Assembly: GCF_002157895.1 (NCBI RefSeq)
Contig: NZ_CP021377.1
Coordinates: forward strand, 3,348,001 to 3,412,000
Direction: 5' to 3'
From: Oceanisphaera profunda
Lineage (GTDB): Bacteria; Pseudomonadota; Gammaproteobacteria; Enterobacterales; Aeromonadaceae
DNA: 64,000 nt
Every line of letters begins with the position of its first letter. Within the stretch, counting starts at the first letter, position 1. The notes under the pieces were generated by a model. The model saw only the letters and a list, made by a program, of their open reading frames with translations. It was not told where the DNA came from and ran no database searches. Below are positions 9,536-18,477 of this stretch, piece by piece. A program made the translations under genes and the position numbers.

Positions 9536-10303
9536 ATGGGCTTGTTTAGCGAATTTATTCTTAATGATGGTGCTGAATTTAACTCAGATCTCAATGTACC
9601 TTTTGTGCCCTCTGATGAGCTTATCGTCGAGAGTATGCTCGACTTAGCGGCAGTCACCAGCCAGGATCTTCTTTACGATTTAGGCTCGGGAGACGGCCGT
9701 ATTGTGGTGTCCGCCGCCATGGGGCGAGACACGCGCGGCGTGGGTGTCGATATGGATCCGCTGCGCTTAGACGAAGCCCGTGAATTTTCCGCCTCTATGG
9801 GCATGGATCACTTGGTCGAGTTTATTGAAGACGACTTTTTTAATGCCGATATCAGTCGGGCCACCGTGGTCACTATGTATTTGCTGCAAAGCATTAACCT
9901 TTTGTTGCGACCCAAGCTGTTAACCGAGCTAAAACCTGGCACGCGCATCGTATCGAATTCGTTTGATATGGGTGAATGGGAGCCAGACGACCGTTGCTTT
10001 GCGGCGGGCTCACATATTTATAAGTGGGTGATACCGGCTAACGTGGCGGGAGTTTGGCAATGGCATACCCAAGATAATCAACAATATAAAATCGCACTCA
10101 GTCAGACGTTTCAGCGCCTTAGCGCTAAGGCGTGGCTGAATGGTGAGCCAGTGGAGGTTATCGCTACGGATTTGTGTGGTAGTCGTTTAATGCTGACCTT
10201 AGGTGATGCAGATAACGCCCGCACTTTTTATTGGCGCCTAGTGGGCGAGCAGCTGCAAGCACGAGCGGGCGAAACCGGATATGTGAGTGCCACTCTTATT
10301 TAA
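9536..10303 (+). CDS. class I SAM-dependent methyltransferase
   Basis: A 255-residue cytoplasmic methyltransferase-fold protein. SAM-binding motif I is D-L-G-S-G-D-G-R at residues 48-55, followed by the acidic G-V-D-M-D-P strand. An F-V-P-S-D-E start region resembles DOT1-like and similar small-molecule methyltransferases. The ATG at 9536 directly abuts AAGGAG (9530-9535), too close for normal initiation; the in-frame TTG at 9542 has ideal spacing and may be the true start, two residues shorter. The 3' end overlaps the convergent transporter gene by 8 bases. Substrate unknown. Confidence 0.85.
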   Translation: MGLFSEFILNDGAEFNSDLNVPFVPSDELIVESMLDLAAVTSQDLLYDLGSGDGRIVVSAAMGRDTRGVGVDMDPLRLDEAREFSASMGMDHLVEFIEDDFFNADISRATVVTMYLLQSINLLLRPKLLTELKPGTRIVSNSFDMGEWEPDDRCFAAGSHIYKWVIPANVAGVWQWHTQDNQQYKIALSQTFQRLSAKAWLNGEPVEVIATDLCGSRLMLTLGDADNARTFYWRLVGEQLQARAGETGYVSATLI

Positions 10304-11222
10304 CGGCGGTTTTTGCGCGGCCCAGCGTTACTAATGCCACGCCGCTGCCAATTAATAGTGCGCCCAGCAATAACCCTTGCGGTGGCGCCTCGCCCTGCAA
10401 TAACACGGCAACAGGTACACCCACTACAGCCCCTACTGCACCCAGCAAGCTCAAGAGCACGGGGCCACCGATTTTTTGTAGCGTAAATAACAACAAAAAT
10501 TGACCAGAAAACACTAAGGCTTGGGCACCAATTAAGGCTAAGGGCAGGGCTTTTTCTTGCGGTAAGTGCAAGGGTAAGTCGGTAAATAAACCAGTGGCCA
10601 ATAACATGAAGGCTGCCGCAAGCAACATGCCGGGCGCTAACGCCGCAGCCGCCACCCCTGGCGGCCAGCGTAAAGTACGATAAAGATTACCAATGGCCAG
10701 CAACACCGGGCCCAGTAACGCCACTAAAATCCAAAAATTATCTGTATTAGATGCGCTTAGCTTATTAATGGCTAAGACGCCCGCACCCGCTAAGGCGGCC
10801 ATCACCCCTGTGGCCCGCAAAATATTAAAGCGCTCCATGCCTAATGCCAAGGCGCCCACATAAGTAAGCAAGGGCGGCAGGGCAATAATGAGTGCCACAA
10901 AGCCAGCACCCACATGAGGCACGGCAGAAAAGAAAATAAAGTTAGAACCTGCCACTCCCACCAGTGCCGATACGCCATAGTATTCTAAGGTACGGCGGGT
11001 AAGCGGGGGCAGGGTATTGCGCAGGGCGGCGATGCCCAACAAAATAATAGCCGCAGCACTAATGGACCAGGTTAAAAACGCCAAGGGTGCCAGTGCTAAT
11101 TCTCCGGCTAACTTGGCTAAGTTCGTCGACAAGCCCAGTAAAGCACCGCCACATAACAAGCATAATAACGGAATTAACCAAGCTTTATGCCCAGTGTGAG
11201 AAGTCGTAATAGCAGAGGGCAT
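10296..11222 (-). CDS. EamA/DMT-family transporter
   Basis: A 308-residue inner-membrane protein made of about ten hydrophobic helices in two repeated halves, the EamA (drug/metabolite transporter) pattern. AAGGAAG precedes the ATG at 11222. Members export amino acids or other small metabolites, or are uncharacterised; the substrate cannot be read from the sequence. Its 3' end overlaps the convergent methyltransferase gene by 8 bases, so the two genes share no separate terminator. Confidence 0.88.
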   Translation of the reverse strand: MPSAITTSHTGHKAWLIPLLCLLCGGALLGLSTNLAKLAGELALAPLAFLTWSISAAAIILLGIAALRNTLPPLTRRTLEYYGVSALVGVAGSNFIFFSAVPHVGAGFVALIIALPPLLTYVGALALGMERFNILRATGVMAALAGAGVLAINKLSASNTDNFWILVALLGPVLLAIGNLYRTLRWPPGVAAAALAPGMLLAAAFMLLATGLFTDLPLHLPQEKALPLALIGAQALVFSGQFLLLFTLQKIGGPVLLSLLGAVGAVVGVPVAVLLQGEAPPQGLLLGALLIGSGVALVTLGRAKTAVK

Positions 11223-11501
11223 GAACTTCCTTATTAAAAATAACCGATAGCAAGTTAAGGTAATAAAAACATTACCTTAACATTAAATCAACCGATGTAT
11301 TGAGCTCGGGTGTAGTGCATAAGAATTGCGCACGAGAGTTGAGTACGAGAGCTGCGGATGAATGTAGAACTCGCATGATAAACCCAAGAGTGGGCGAGAG
11401 TATTCAGCGTGAAACACTAAGCCGCAAAGCTCAGGTGTTGTGAGGCCTGTGCAATACTGAACGCTCGCACAGGCCTACTATAAAAGACGCAATGAGTCGC
11501 G

Positions 11502-12203
11502 TTATTGAGTCGCGCTCACCACCTGCTGCTCGGCTAACAGGTCGGTAAACAGATCGGTAAATACCAAGCCATCACGCGTCACCACGTCACCAATCTGCAC
11601 CTGAAGCTCATGTTTGAACATGGGGCCATCAAACACAAAGGTATGGTACTCGCCGTTTTCGCCGCAGGGGTCTACGCCATCGGGCAGGGCGGCCAATACT
11701 TCAGTGCTGAGTTCTGCGCCGGCAAAGTGCGGCGGTACTTTTTTAGGATCCAAGCAGGTGATTAGGGCGCGTAAGCCGGCATTAAACATATCTTGGGGTA
11801 ATAAGTGCGTGGCCAGCCCCCACAGTGGGAATATCGCTTCCAGCCCTGCCTCTGTTAACTGCTGCTCTCGAAAGTTACGCACATCTTCCAGCAATATGTC
11901 GCCGAAGGCCATGGCGGTAATGCCCCGAGCTTTAGCGTTCTCCACAAAGGTCTGCATCAGTTGGCTATATTGTTCATTGTTACAAGGATTAGGCAGACGA
12001 ATAATGTCTAGCGGTAAGCCCAGGCTGTGTGCTTGTTGCTGTACTAATTCAACCCGCACCCCGTGCATGCTCACTCGCTCAAACTCGTCGTTAACAGTGG
12101 TAAATAATCCCACTACTTCAAACGCAGGGTTTTGTTGTAAACAATACAAGGCCCAGGCGCTGTCTTTGCCACTGCTCCAAGACATTAAAATTTTCTTGCC
12201 CAT
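11502..12203 (-). CDS. Dph6-related PP-loop ATP pyrophosphatase
   Basis: A 233-residue adenine nucleotide alpha-hydrolase-like protein. The PP-loop S-S-G-K-D-S is at residues 10-15, and the family's later H-G-V-R, D-I-L-L-E-D-V-R and G-E-x-G-E-Y-H-T-F segments are all present. In eukaryotes and archaea this family amidates diphthine on elongation factor 2. Bacteria have no diphthamide, so the bacterial role is unknown and the diphthine ligase name should not be taken literally. AAGGAAAG lies just before the ATG. Confidence 0.87.
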   Translation of the reverse strand: MGKKILMSWSSGKDSAWALYCLQQNPAFEVVGLFTTVNDEFERVSMHGVRVELVQQQAHSLGLPLDIIRLPNPCNNEQYSQLMQTFVENAKARGITAMAFGDILLEDVRNFREQQLTEAGLEAIFPLWGLATHLLPQDMFNAGLRALITCLDPKKVPPHFAGAELSTEVLAALPDGVDPCGENGEYHTFVFDGPMFKHELQVQIGDVVTRDGLVFTDLFTDLLAEQQVVSATQ

Positions 12204-12425
12204 ACTTTCCTTCTTTTATTGGTGGTCCGTCCAGTGAGATTCACATTGGCTGGCACTATTTAAAGCGTTGGCTGAGGCGGCTATCGCTTCATTTAACAAT
12301 CGCCTCTGAGAACAGGTCGTTGTGAGTCTGCACGCTATCTTAGCATTGTCACTTATTTTACTTTGCAGCTGGAGAGAAAATTTAAGCTTGACTAGGCTTT
12401 ACATGCAGTATCAAAGGCCAAGCAG

Positions 12426-12454
12426 GGTTTCTTGATTTTCTCAGTAAAGAAACC
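12426..12454. promoter_or_regulatory. inverted repeat upstream of the cbb3 operon
   Basis: GGTTTCTT and AAGAAACC, exact 8-bp arms separated by 13 bases, about 50 bases before the ccoN start. It could be an operator or a leader hairpin. It is not an FNR box: only a TTGAT half-site lies within it. Confidence 0.4.
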
Positions 12455-12502
12455 ATACTCAAAAACGTAATATGCATCCCATATAAATCAATAGGATTCA
12501 TT

Positions 12503-14116
12503 ATGACGCCTACCATAGCAGTCTTGCTTATCATTACATTTTTGCTGTCAACTGTGGGTTTGCTGCTATTGATTTGGTCAATTGCCACCAATCAATTTAG
12601 TCAGAGCCAAGCGGCAGCGCGGACCATTTTTACCCCCGGAGAAGAAGGACACAGTGAAGACCCTGCGCTAGAAAGCACACCAGCTTTTTTGGGCGACAAT
12701 CAAGAACAACATGAAGCAGTAACATCGCGCTGGATAGCCGACCATTCATCCAAAACGGCAGTGCTCACTTGGCTAACTTCCGCTGTGGTATGGCTATTGA
12801 TAGGCTCCCTTTATGGCCTCTTCTCTTCTATTAAGATGCATTATCCTGAGTTTTTAGCCGATAGCCAATGGTGGACCTTTGGTCGGATCCGACCCATGCA
12901 CTTAAACGCCGTGACCTATGGTTGGGCGTCGATGGCGGGCATTGGGGTAGTGTTATTTTTAATCCCCAGACTATTTAAAACCTCGTTGCATGGGGCTAAG
13001 TATGCGGTGACGGGTGCCGTAATCTGGAACATCGGCATGATTTTGGGGATCGGCGCCATTAATATGGGGCTCTCCGATGGCCAAGAATGGCTAGAGTTTC
13101 CTTGGCAAATAGACATCTTGTTCGTGATTGCCGGCGGACTATGTGCCGTCCCTTTATTGGTGACTTGTGCTCGGCGTAAGGTTCAGCATCTGTATGTGAC
13201 CAGCTGGTATTTTCTCGCCGCTTTGGTGTGGTTTCCGTTCTTATTTTTTGTTGCTAATGCGCCTTACTTGTTCCCAGGTGCGACCGGTGCCACCGTTAAC
13301 TGGTGGTTTGCTCATAACGTACTGGGTTTATGGGTCACGCCGTTAGGCCTAGGTACTGCCTATTACCTGATCCCAAAAATTATAGGGCGGCCGATTTATT
13401 CATATAAGCTATCGCTGATTGGTTTTTGGGCTTTGGCGTTGTTTTATAGCCAAGTGGGTATTCACCACCTCATTGGCGGGCCTATTCCTACTTGGCTGGT
13501 GACCTTGTCTATTGTGCACAGTGTCATGATGTCGATTCCGGTGATTACCGTGGCCATTAACCACCACGGCACTATGTGGGGTCATTTCTCTATGTTGAAA
13601 GACTCCCCTACCTTACGTTTCGTCTGGATTGGCGCGCTAATGTACACCTTTTCTTCCTTACAAGGCTCTATGGAAGCGTTACGCAGCATCAACGTGATCA
13701 CTCACTTTACCCATTACACGGTGGCGCATGCGCACTTAGGTATGTATGCCTTTTTAAGCTTTATTTTATTTGGCGCTGTGTATTTCATTATGCCCCGGTT
13801 AACCGATTGGGAATGGCCATGGAGACGTATGATCAGCTTGCATTTCTGGCTGGTGGCCATCGGGTTCTTAATCTACTTTGTGGCACTAACCGCGGCCGGT
13901 TGGTTGCAAGGGGTGGCGTTATTAGATGCTAAAACGCCGTTCCTGGAAATTGTACAGATGACGATTCCTTACCTACAAGGTCGTTCCGTGGGCGGCGCTA
14001 TGATGGTGCTGGGTCATGTGGTGTTTGCCGTGCACTTCTTTGCGATGCTGAAACACCGCGGTAGCGTTAAAAATGAGCCGACTCTGTTCCGCGTTAATGC
14101 CAAGGAGGTCTCATAA
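12503..14116 (+). CDS. ccoN: cbb3-type cytochrome c oxidase subunit I with CcoS-like N-terminal segment
   Basis: The catalytic haem-copper subunit, in the inner membrane, reducing O2 to water. Haem and CuB ligands are visible: R-P-M-H-L-N (low-spin haem), W-F-A-H-N-V (CuB), H-H-L-I-G-G-P (CuB pair) and T-V-A-H-A-H-L-G (both haems). The protein is 537 residues, longer than the usual 470-480. The extra N-terminus is a transmembrane helix followed by I-W-S-I-A-T-N-Q-F and A-A-R-T-I-F, which resembles the small assembly protein CcoS. The start at 12503 is the only ATG that includes this segment. The stop overlaps the ccoO start by one base (TAATG). Confidence 0.93.
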   Translation: MTPTIAVLLIITFLLSTVGLLLLIWSIATNQFSQSQAAARTIFTPGEEGHSEDPALESTPAFLGDNQEQHEAVTSRWIADHSSKTAVLTWLTSAVVWLLIGSLYGLFSSIKMHYPEFLADSQWWTFGRIRPMHLNAVTYGWASMAGIGVVLFLIPRLFKTSLHGAKYAVTGAVIWNIGMILGIGAINMGLSDGQEWLEFPWQIDILFVIAGGLCAVPLLVTCARRKVQHLYVTSWYFLAALVWFPFLFFVANAPYLFPGATGATVNWWFAHNVLGLWVTPLGLGTAYYLIPKIIGRPIYSYKLSLIGFWALALFYSQVGIHHLIGGPIPTWLVTLSIVHSVMMSIPVITVAINHHGTMWGHFSMLKDSPTLRFVWIGALMYTFSSLQGSMEALRSINVITHFTHYTVAHAHLGMYAFLSFILFGAVYFIMPRLTDWEWPWRRMISLHFWLVAIGFLIYFVALTAAGWLQGVALLDAKTPFLEIVQMTIPYLQGRSVGGAMMVLGHVVFAVHFFAMLKHRGSVKNEPTLFRVNAKEVS

Positions 14117-14745
14117 TGAAACGTGCTCTCGCAATCATGATAGGGGCGGCCTTTATTTTACTGCTTGCCACCTTAACCTTAGTGGTGCTGCCCTATATCC
14201 AAATGTCGACTGAGGCGGTGCCGCCCGATCTTAAACCTTACACAGAGCAAGAGTTGGTGGGCCGTCAGTCTTATATCGCCAATGGTTGTGTATATTGCCA
14301 TAGTCAACAGCCCCGAGATCCCAGCTTTGCAACCGGTGACCGAGACCGAGGCTGGGGTCGACCAGGAGTGCCTGGGGATTATACGTACGACAGGCCGCAC
14401 TTGCTGGGTACTATGCGTACCGGTCCGGATTTATTTAACATTGCGGCCCGTCAACCCAGTGAAGACTGGCACCTGATCCATTTGTATAACCCCCAAGCGG
14501 TGATGAAGGGCAGTATTATGCCTCCCTATCGCTTCTTGTTCCGCCAGGTAGAGAAAGCGGGACCTGAAGATAAAGTCGTGAATATGCCGCCGCCTTATGG
14601 CCCTGAGTCGGGTCAAATAGTGGCCACCGATGAAGCCATGGCACTGATCGCTTACTTGCTGTCGCTAGACCATACCTATCCGGCTCCTACTTTGCCGCAG
14701 CCATTAGAGCCCGCTACCGAGCAAACCCAGACCGATAAGGAGTAG
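14116..14745 (+). CDS. ccoO: cbb3-type oxidase subunit II (monohaem cytochrome c)
   Basis: A membrane-anchored monohaem cytochrome c that passes electrons to CcoN. It has an N-terminal helix (about 5-28), a haem c site C-V-Y-C-H at residues 58-62, and the axial Met in G-S-I-M-P-P-Y-R-F near 135. The usual Q-Q-P-R-D-P and Y-D-R-P-H-L-L-G-T-M-R-T-G-P-D-L segments are intact. At 209 residues it is normal for the family. A perfect AAGGAGGT sits inside the end of ccoN. There is no ccoQ after it. Confidence 0.95.
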   Translation: MKRALAIMIGAAFILLLATLTLVVLPYIQMSTEAVPPDLKPYTEQELVGRQSYIANGCVYCHSQQPRDPSFATGDRDRGWGRPGVPGDYTYDRPHLLGTMRTGPDLFNIAARQPSEDWHLIHLYNPQAVMKGSIMPPYRFLFRQVEKAGPEDKVVNMPPPYGPESGQIVATDEAMALIAYLLSLDHTYPAPTLPQPLEPATEQTQTDKE

Positions 14746-14748
14746 ATG

Positions 14749-15341
14749 ATGAGTCAAAAAGAACATCGCGCGCAACGGCGTGAAGCTCCCGAGCCAGAAG
14801 AAGGCGATCGCGGAGTCCCTAAAATCGTCATCGCTTGGATAGTGGTACTGCTGTGCTGGGGGTGGGTTATTACACTTGGCAAATCGGCAAGCCCATGCTG
14901 GGTGGTGACAGTCGCAGTGCCCCCGTACAAGTGGTGGCCAACACCGAAGGCGGAGCAAGTGCGGTTGATGGCGGGGCTATTTACAGTGCTCAGTGCAGTG
15001 CTTGTCACCAAGCTAGTGGGTTGGGTATTCCCGGTGCTTTCCCGCCGCTTGCGGCCAGTGAATGGCTGCTGGCGGATCCGGCCATTGCGGTGTCTATCGT
15101 ACATGATGGTCTACAAGGTGCGATTGAAGTGGCCGGTGTGAGCTATGCAGGTGTAATGCCGCCCTTTGGCGCTACCTTGTCTAGCGCTGACATTGCCGCA
15201 GTATTAACCCATGTTAGAAGTGAGTGGGGCAATGCGGCGACCCCAGTAGAGGCTTCGCTAGTGGATGAGCATGTTGAGCGTTTTGGTGAGCGCGGCCCTT
15301 GGTCAGAAGAGGAGCTAATAGACGTCTTTGGAAAACCCTAA
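14749..15341 (+). pseudogene. cytochrome c third subunit of the cbb3 oxidase, broken by a -1 frameshift
   Basis: Starts at ATG 14749 (AAGGAG 6 bases upstream; the ATG at 14746 is too close) with a charged N-terminus and a membrane helix V-I-A-W-I-V-V-L-L-C-W-G. The reading then continues only in a different frame as V-G-Y-Y-T-W-Q-I-G-K-P, followed by one haem site C-S-A-C-H and an axial Met in G-V-M-P-P-F-G. One extra G in the five-G run at 14858-14862 would rejoin the two parts into one protein of about 198 residues. It takes the CcoP place but has one haem, not two. It may be a true lesion or a sequencing error. Confidence 0.85.
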
Positions 15342-17592
15342 CCTGATGGCTGCCACTGCGCCTTTCTCAGTCGACGCAGAAAGTGAGATCCAGCAAGAGC
15401 AGGCTCAACAAAGTATGATCTTGATGGTAGAAGGTATGCGCTGTGCCAGCTGCGCCATCGCGGTGGAAGCCCGATTAAAGAAACAGCTTAATGTCAGCGA
15501 TGCGGCGGTTAACTTTGCCGCCGACATCGCCATGATCAGCTGGCAGGGTGATAAGCCAGACATTAACCACCTCAAGCGTGCCGTGGCGCGTTTGGGTTAT
15601 CAATTACATACATCACTCTGCCCGGAGCGTAGTGCCCGTCTTGCTGAGAAGATGCGCAAGCAATTGCAGCTACGTCTTGCGGTGGCCGTGGTGTTTGGTA
15701 TGTGGAGCATGATGCCGGCCATCTTGCTTTATCTTGCGCCAATGGGAGCTGTAGAGCCCGAATTTATGTGGCCGCTGGCCTTAGCCAGTGGCCTGTTTGC
15801 CGTTCCTGTGCTGCTCTATTCGGGCAGCCATTTTTATCGGGTGGGCTGGCGTACGCTAATAGCGGGCTCGCCGGGGCTAGACAGTCTGATCACCTTAGCG
15901 GTGTGGGCGGCGGTGCTGATTTCAGTGTGGCAACTTTATCTAGGTTTAGCGCACGTTTATTTTGATGCGGCTGTGATGCTCATTACCTTTCAGTTAGTGG
16001 CGCGCTTGCTCGACACCAGCGTGCGCCGCCGCGCCTCAGAAGTAGTTCGACGCTACTTTCAAGATATGCCAGATAAAGTAGCCGTGCAGGACGAAGCGGG
16101 TAATATCAGCCAGCAAGCAGCCAGCAGTGTGCGCTTGAGCCAGCGTATTATATTAATGAACGGTCAGCAGCTGGCGCTAGATGGCGTGGTACAAAGCGGC
16201 ACCGGCCAAGCGGACTTATCTCTGCTCACCGGTGAGCACGAACCGCAAACGCTGATTGTGGGTGATGAGTTGCTAGCGGGCTGTAATCTGATAGAGGGTG
16301 AGCTTACCCTAATCGTCACCGCCACCCTTGGCGAGCGACGTATTGACCGCCTCTCGCACTCTATCAACAAGGTATTAAGCCGTAAGACGGCGCTACAACA
16401 ATTAACGGATCGCATCGCGCGATTATTAATCCCCATTATTTTAGTGGCCGCAGGCCTAGCGGTACTACTGGCTTGGTTTCAAGGAGCCGAATTTACCTCG
16501 GCCATTGGCCGCGGGGTGGCGGTGCTCATCGTCAGTTGCCCTTGCGCCTTGAGTTTGGCCATTCCCTTGGTGATCACCATGGGTCATGCACGCATGATCA
16601 ATACCGGTATTATCTTACGGGATCCGGCGGCATTAGAGACAGCCGCCGACGTGAAAGTAGTGGTGTTTGATAAAACCGGCACCTTAACCACGGACACCCC
16701 CAGCATTAAACAGCTATTACCTGCCTCAGGTTGGAGCGAACAAGACTTGCTGCAATTGGGGCTGAATGTTTTGTATGAAGGCGCGCACCCCGTTGCCAAG
16801 GGGCTGGTGGCCAGCGTGACTAACACTGCGATGGCCGAGCAAGTCACGCCTAATACGCAGGGTGAGAGGGAAACTATTGTTGGCCAAGGCACCTATTGGC
16901 GCGGTGAGCACGGTACCGCTTTGGCGGGGCGCGCGTCTTGGCTGCTAGCACAAGGCATTCCCATGCCTGAGCTAATTGATTCTGGCATGCAGGTGCACTT
17001 GGCTTTTCAAGGCCAATATGCGGGCAGTATTAGTTTTCAAGAAACCCTGCGTCTAGAGGCTCTGCCCACCATCACTAGCTTGCAGCAGCAAGGCTATGCC
17101 ATCTATTTGCTCAGCGGTGACAGCAAACAAGCATGTCATGACTTGGCCTCAAGGCTTGGCATTGCCGCCACACAGGTCTTATCTGAACGTAGCCCTGAAC
17201 AAAAACATCGCTTTATTGAGGCGCTTGAGCGCAAAGATAAGGTGGCATTTGTAGGGGATGGTCTTAATGATGGGTTGGCATTGGCCGGCGCTGGATTGGG
17301 AATTGCTGTGGGGCAGGCTAACTCAGCCACCGGCATGGCGGCCGCCGTGTATTTACCTGACGGCGTGCAACAGGTGCCCACTACGCTAAAACTGGCTAAA
17401 CGGGCACGAAAATTAATGTATGAGAATTTATTTTGGGCGCTAGCGTACAACAGCTGCGTGATCCCACTGGCGATATTTGGCTGGATCCATCCGGTGATTG
17501 CCGCCGTCGCCATGTCGTTAAGCAGCTTATGTGTGCTACTCAACAGCGTGCGCATGCAAGGCAAAGCACCTACGCAGGGCAAAAAAACCTAG
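15328..17592 (+). CDS. ccoI: copper-translocating P1B-type ATPase of the CcoI/FixI type
   Basis: An inner-membrane copper pump needed to build the CuB centre of cbb3 oxidases. In order: an N-terminal metal-binding domain with G-M-R-C-A-S-C (Cys 39 and 42), membrane helices, actuator loop with L-T-G-E, the ion-channel motif C-P-C near residues 404-406, phosphorylation motif D-K-T-G-T near 448-452, and hinge G-D-G-L-N-D near 645. The 754 residues are typical. The start is uncertain: TTG 15328 overlaps the previous gene by 14 bases, and ATG 15346 lacks a ribosome site. Position right after the oxidase subunits supports CcoI over a detoxification CopA. Confidence 0.92.
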   Translation: MENPNLMAATAPFSVDAESEIQQEQAQQSMILMVEGMRCASCAIAVEARLKKQLNVSDAAVNFAADIAMISWQGDKPDINHLKRAVARLGYQLHTSLCPERSARLAEKMRKQLQLRLAVAVVFGMWSMMPAILLYLAPMGAVEPEFMWPLALASGLFAVPVLLYSGSHFYRVGWRTLIAGSPGLDSLITLAVWAAVLISVWQLYLGLAHVYFDAAVMLITFQLVARLLDTSVRRRASEVVRRYFQDMPDKVAVQDEAGNISQQAASSVRLSQRIILMNGQQLALDGVVQSGTGQADLSLLTGEHEPQTLIVGDELLAGCNLIEGELTLIVTATLGERRIDRLSHSINKVLSRKTALQQLTDRIARLLIPIILVAAGLAVLLAWFQGAEFTSAIGRGVAVLIVSCPCALSLAIPLVITMGHARMINTGIILRDPAALETAADVKVVVFDKTGTLTTDTPSIKQLLPASGWSEQDLLQLGLNVLYEGAHPVAKGLVASVTNTAMAEQVTPNTQGERETIVGQGTYWRGEHGTALAGRASWLLAQGIPMPELIDSGMQVHLAFQGQYAGSISFQETLRLEALPTITSLQQQGYAIYLLSGDSKQACHDLASRLGIAATQVLSERSPEQKHRFIEALERKDKVAFVGDGLNDGLALAGAGLGIAVGQANSATGMAAAVYLPDGVQQVPTTLKLAKRARKLMYENLFWALAYNSCVIPLAIFGWIHPVIAAVAMSLSSLCVLLNSVRMQGKAPTQGKKT

Positions 17593-17602
17593 AGCTATTT
17601 TA

Positions 17603-17795
17603 GCAACGGAAGAACGCGAAATCCGCGGAAAAATTAACATGGGATAAGTTCGAAAAGTGACAAGAAATTTGGATGGCAAGAGCACGCCCTTTGATGAGCT
17701 GGTGTTTAGATCTTACTATAAGAGTCGTTGATCAAGGCTTTAGTTTTTTCAGGCCTGAACACTTTTTTTTCCGTGGGTTTCGTGGATTCCGTTGC
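17603..17795. repeat. palindromic intergenic element, family B copy 1
   Basis: A 193-base element whose ends are imperfect inverted repeats about 30 bases long. The left end begins GCAACGGAAGAACGCGAAA; the right end, read on the other strand, begins GCAACGGAATCCACGAAA. Relatives lie at 28559-28674 and 48599-48729. There is no coding capacity. Confidence 0.75.
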
Positions 17796-17855
17796 AGATC
17801 AGTCTTGAGTCTTTAAGACCTCTGCCTTGCGCACGGCGCAAACCAAATACCAGAA

Positions 17856-17889
17856 AGCAAACAGCCAGCGCTAAGGCTGACTGTTTGCT
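17856..17889 (-). terminator. hairpin downstream of the outer-membrane protein gene
   Basis: AGCAAACAG-C-CAGC and GCTG-A-CTGTTTGCT form a 13-pair stem with one mismatch, about 45 bases past the stop codon. The following bases on the minus strand are only moderately T-rich. Confidence 0.5.
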
Positions 17890-17931
17890 GTGCTTATTAC
17901 ACTGCTACTGATGCGTTAGGTGGGTAAATGA

Positions 17932-18477
17932 TTAGAAGTTATAACCCATACCTACAGTGTATTCCCAGCTGCCGTTAGAGGAGTTGTCTTGGGCACTATT
18001 TTTGCTATCAAACAAGAAACCATATTCAGCACGAGCTTGTACGAAGGTAGAAGGCAGTACGTAGTACTTAGCACCTAATTCCAAACCTGCGACACCCGTG
18101 TTTTTGGCGTGGTTATAGTATTTAACACCTAAGTTAGCACCCACGAATGGACGGAACTGGTTCTGACCAAAGTGATAATCGATATAACCTCTGGTGCCAC
18201 CTGACCAGTTATCATTACCGTTATCTACTGCACCCCAAGCTACGCTTTGACGAACACCGGCGACGGTTTGGTCATTAATATACCAACCCATGTCACCAGA
18301 CAGACCCATGCCACCGTTATCGAAGTTCTTATCGCTTTCACCAGAACCACTGATGGAGAACTCACGATCGCCTTGTTTAGGGCCAAAACCATCGTAAGTA
18401 CCTTGTGCCTGTGACAGTGTAGGGATTAATAAAGCGCTGACCGCTGCTGCCAGAGAAAGCTTTTTAAATGTTTTCAT
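17932..18477 (-). CDS. outer-membrane beta-barrel protein
   Basis: A 181-residue precursor. MKTFKKLSLAAAV and a hydrophobic core end in T-L-S-Q-A-Q, a good signal peptidase I site near residue 23. The mature part shows alternating aromatic/polar strands (for example Y-I-D-Y-H-F, F-V-G-A-N-L-G-V-K-Y) and ends in Y-T-V-G-M-G-Y-N-F, the terminal Phe expected for BAM-assembled barrels. It looks like a small eight-stranded barrel of the OmpW/OmpA-barrel sort without a peptidoglycan domain. The start at 18477 has GAGGA 8 bases upstream; an upstream in-frame ATG would spoil the signal peptide. Function unknown. Confidence 0.82.
   Translation of the reverse strand: MKTFKKLSLAAAVSALLIPTLSQAQGTYDGFGPKQGDREFSISGSGESDKNFDNGGMGLSGDMGWYINDQTVAGVRQSVAWGAVDNGNDNWSGGTRGYIDYHFGQNQFRPFVGANLGVKYYNHAKNTGVAGLELGAKYYVLPSTFVQARAEYGFLFDSKNSAQDNSSNGSWEYTVGMGYNF

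Larger units (their letters stand above)
17593..17931. other. intergenic region with palindromic element
   Basis: Gap between convergent ccoI and the outer-membrane protein gene. It holds copy 1 of palindromic family B and a terminator-like hairpin, both listed separately. Confidence 0.6.

Noticed and set aside
11502-12203. Diphthine-ammonia ligase as a literal function
   Set aside because: Bacteria do not make diphthamide; only family membership is supported.
12431-12446. Possible FNR box before the cbb3 operon
   Set aside because: Only the TTGAT half is present; the second half TCAGT does not match ATCAA.
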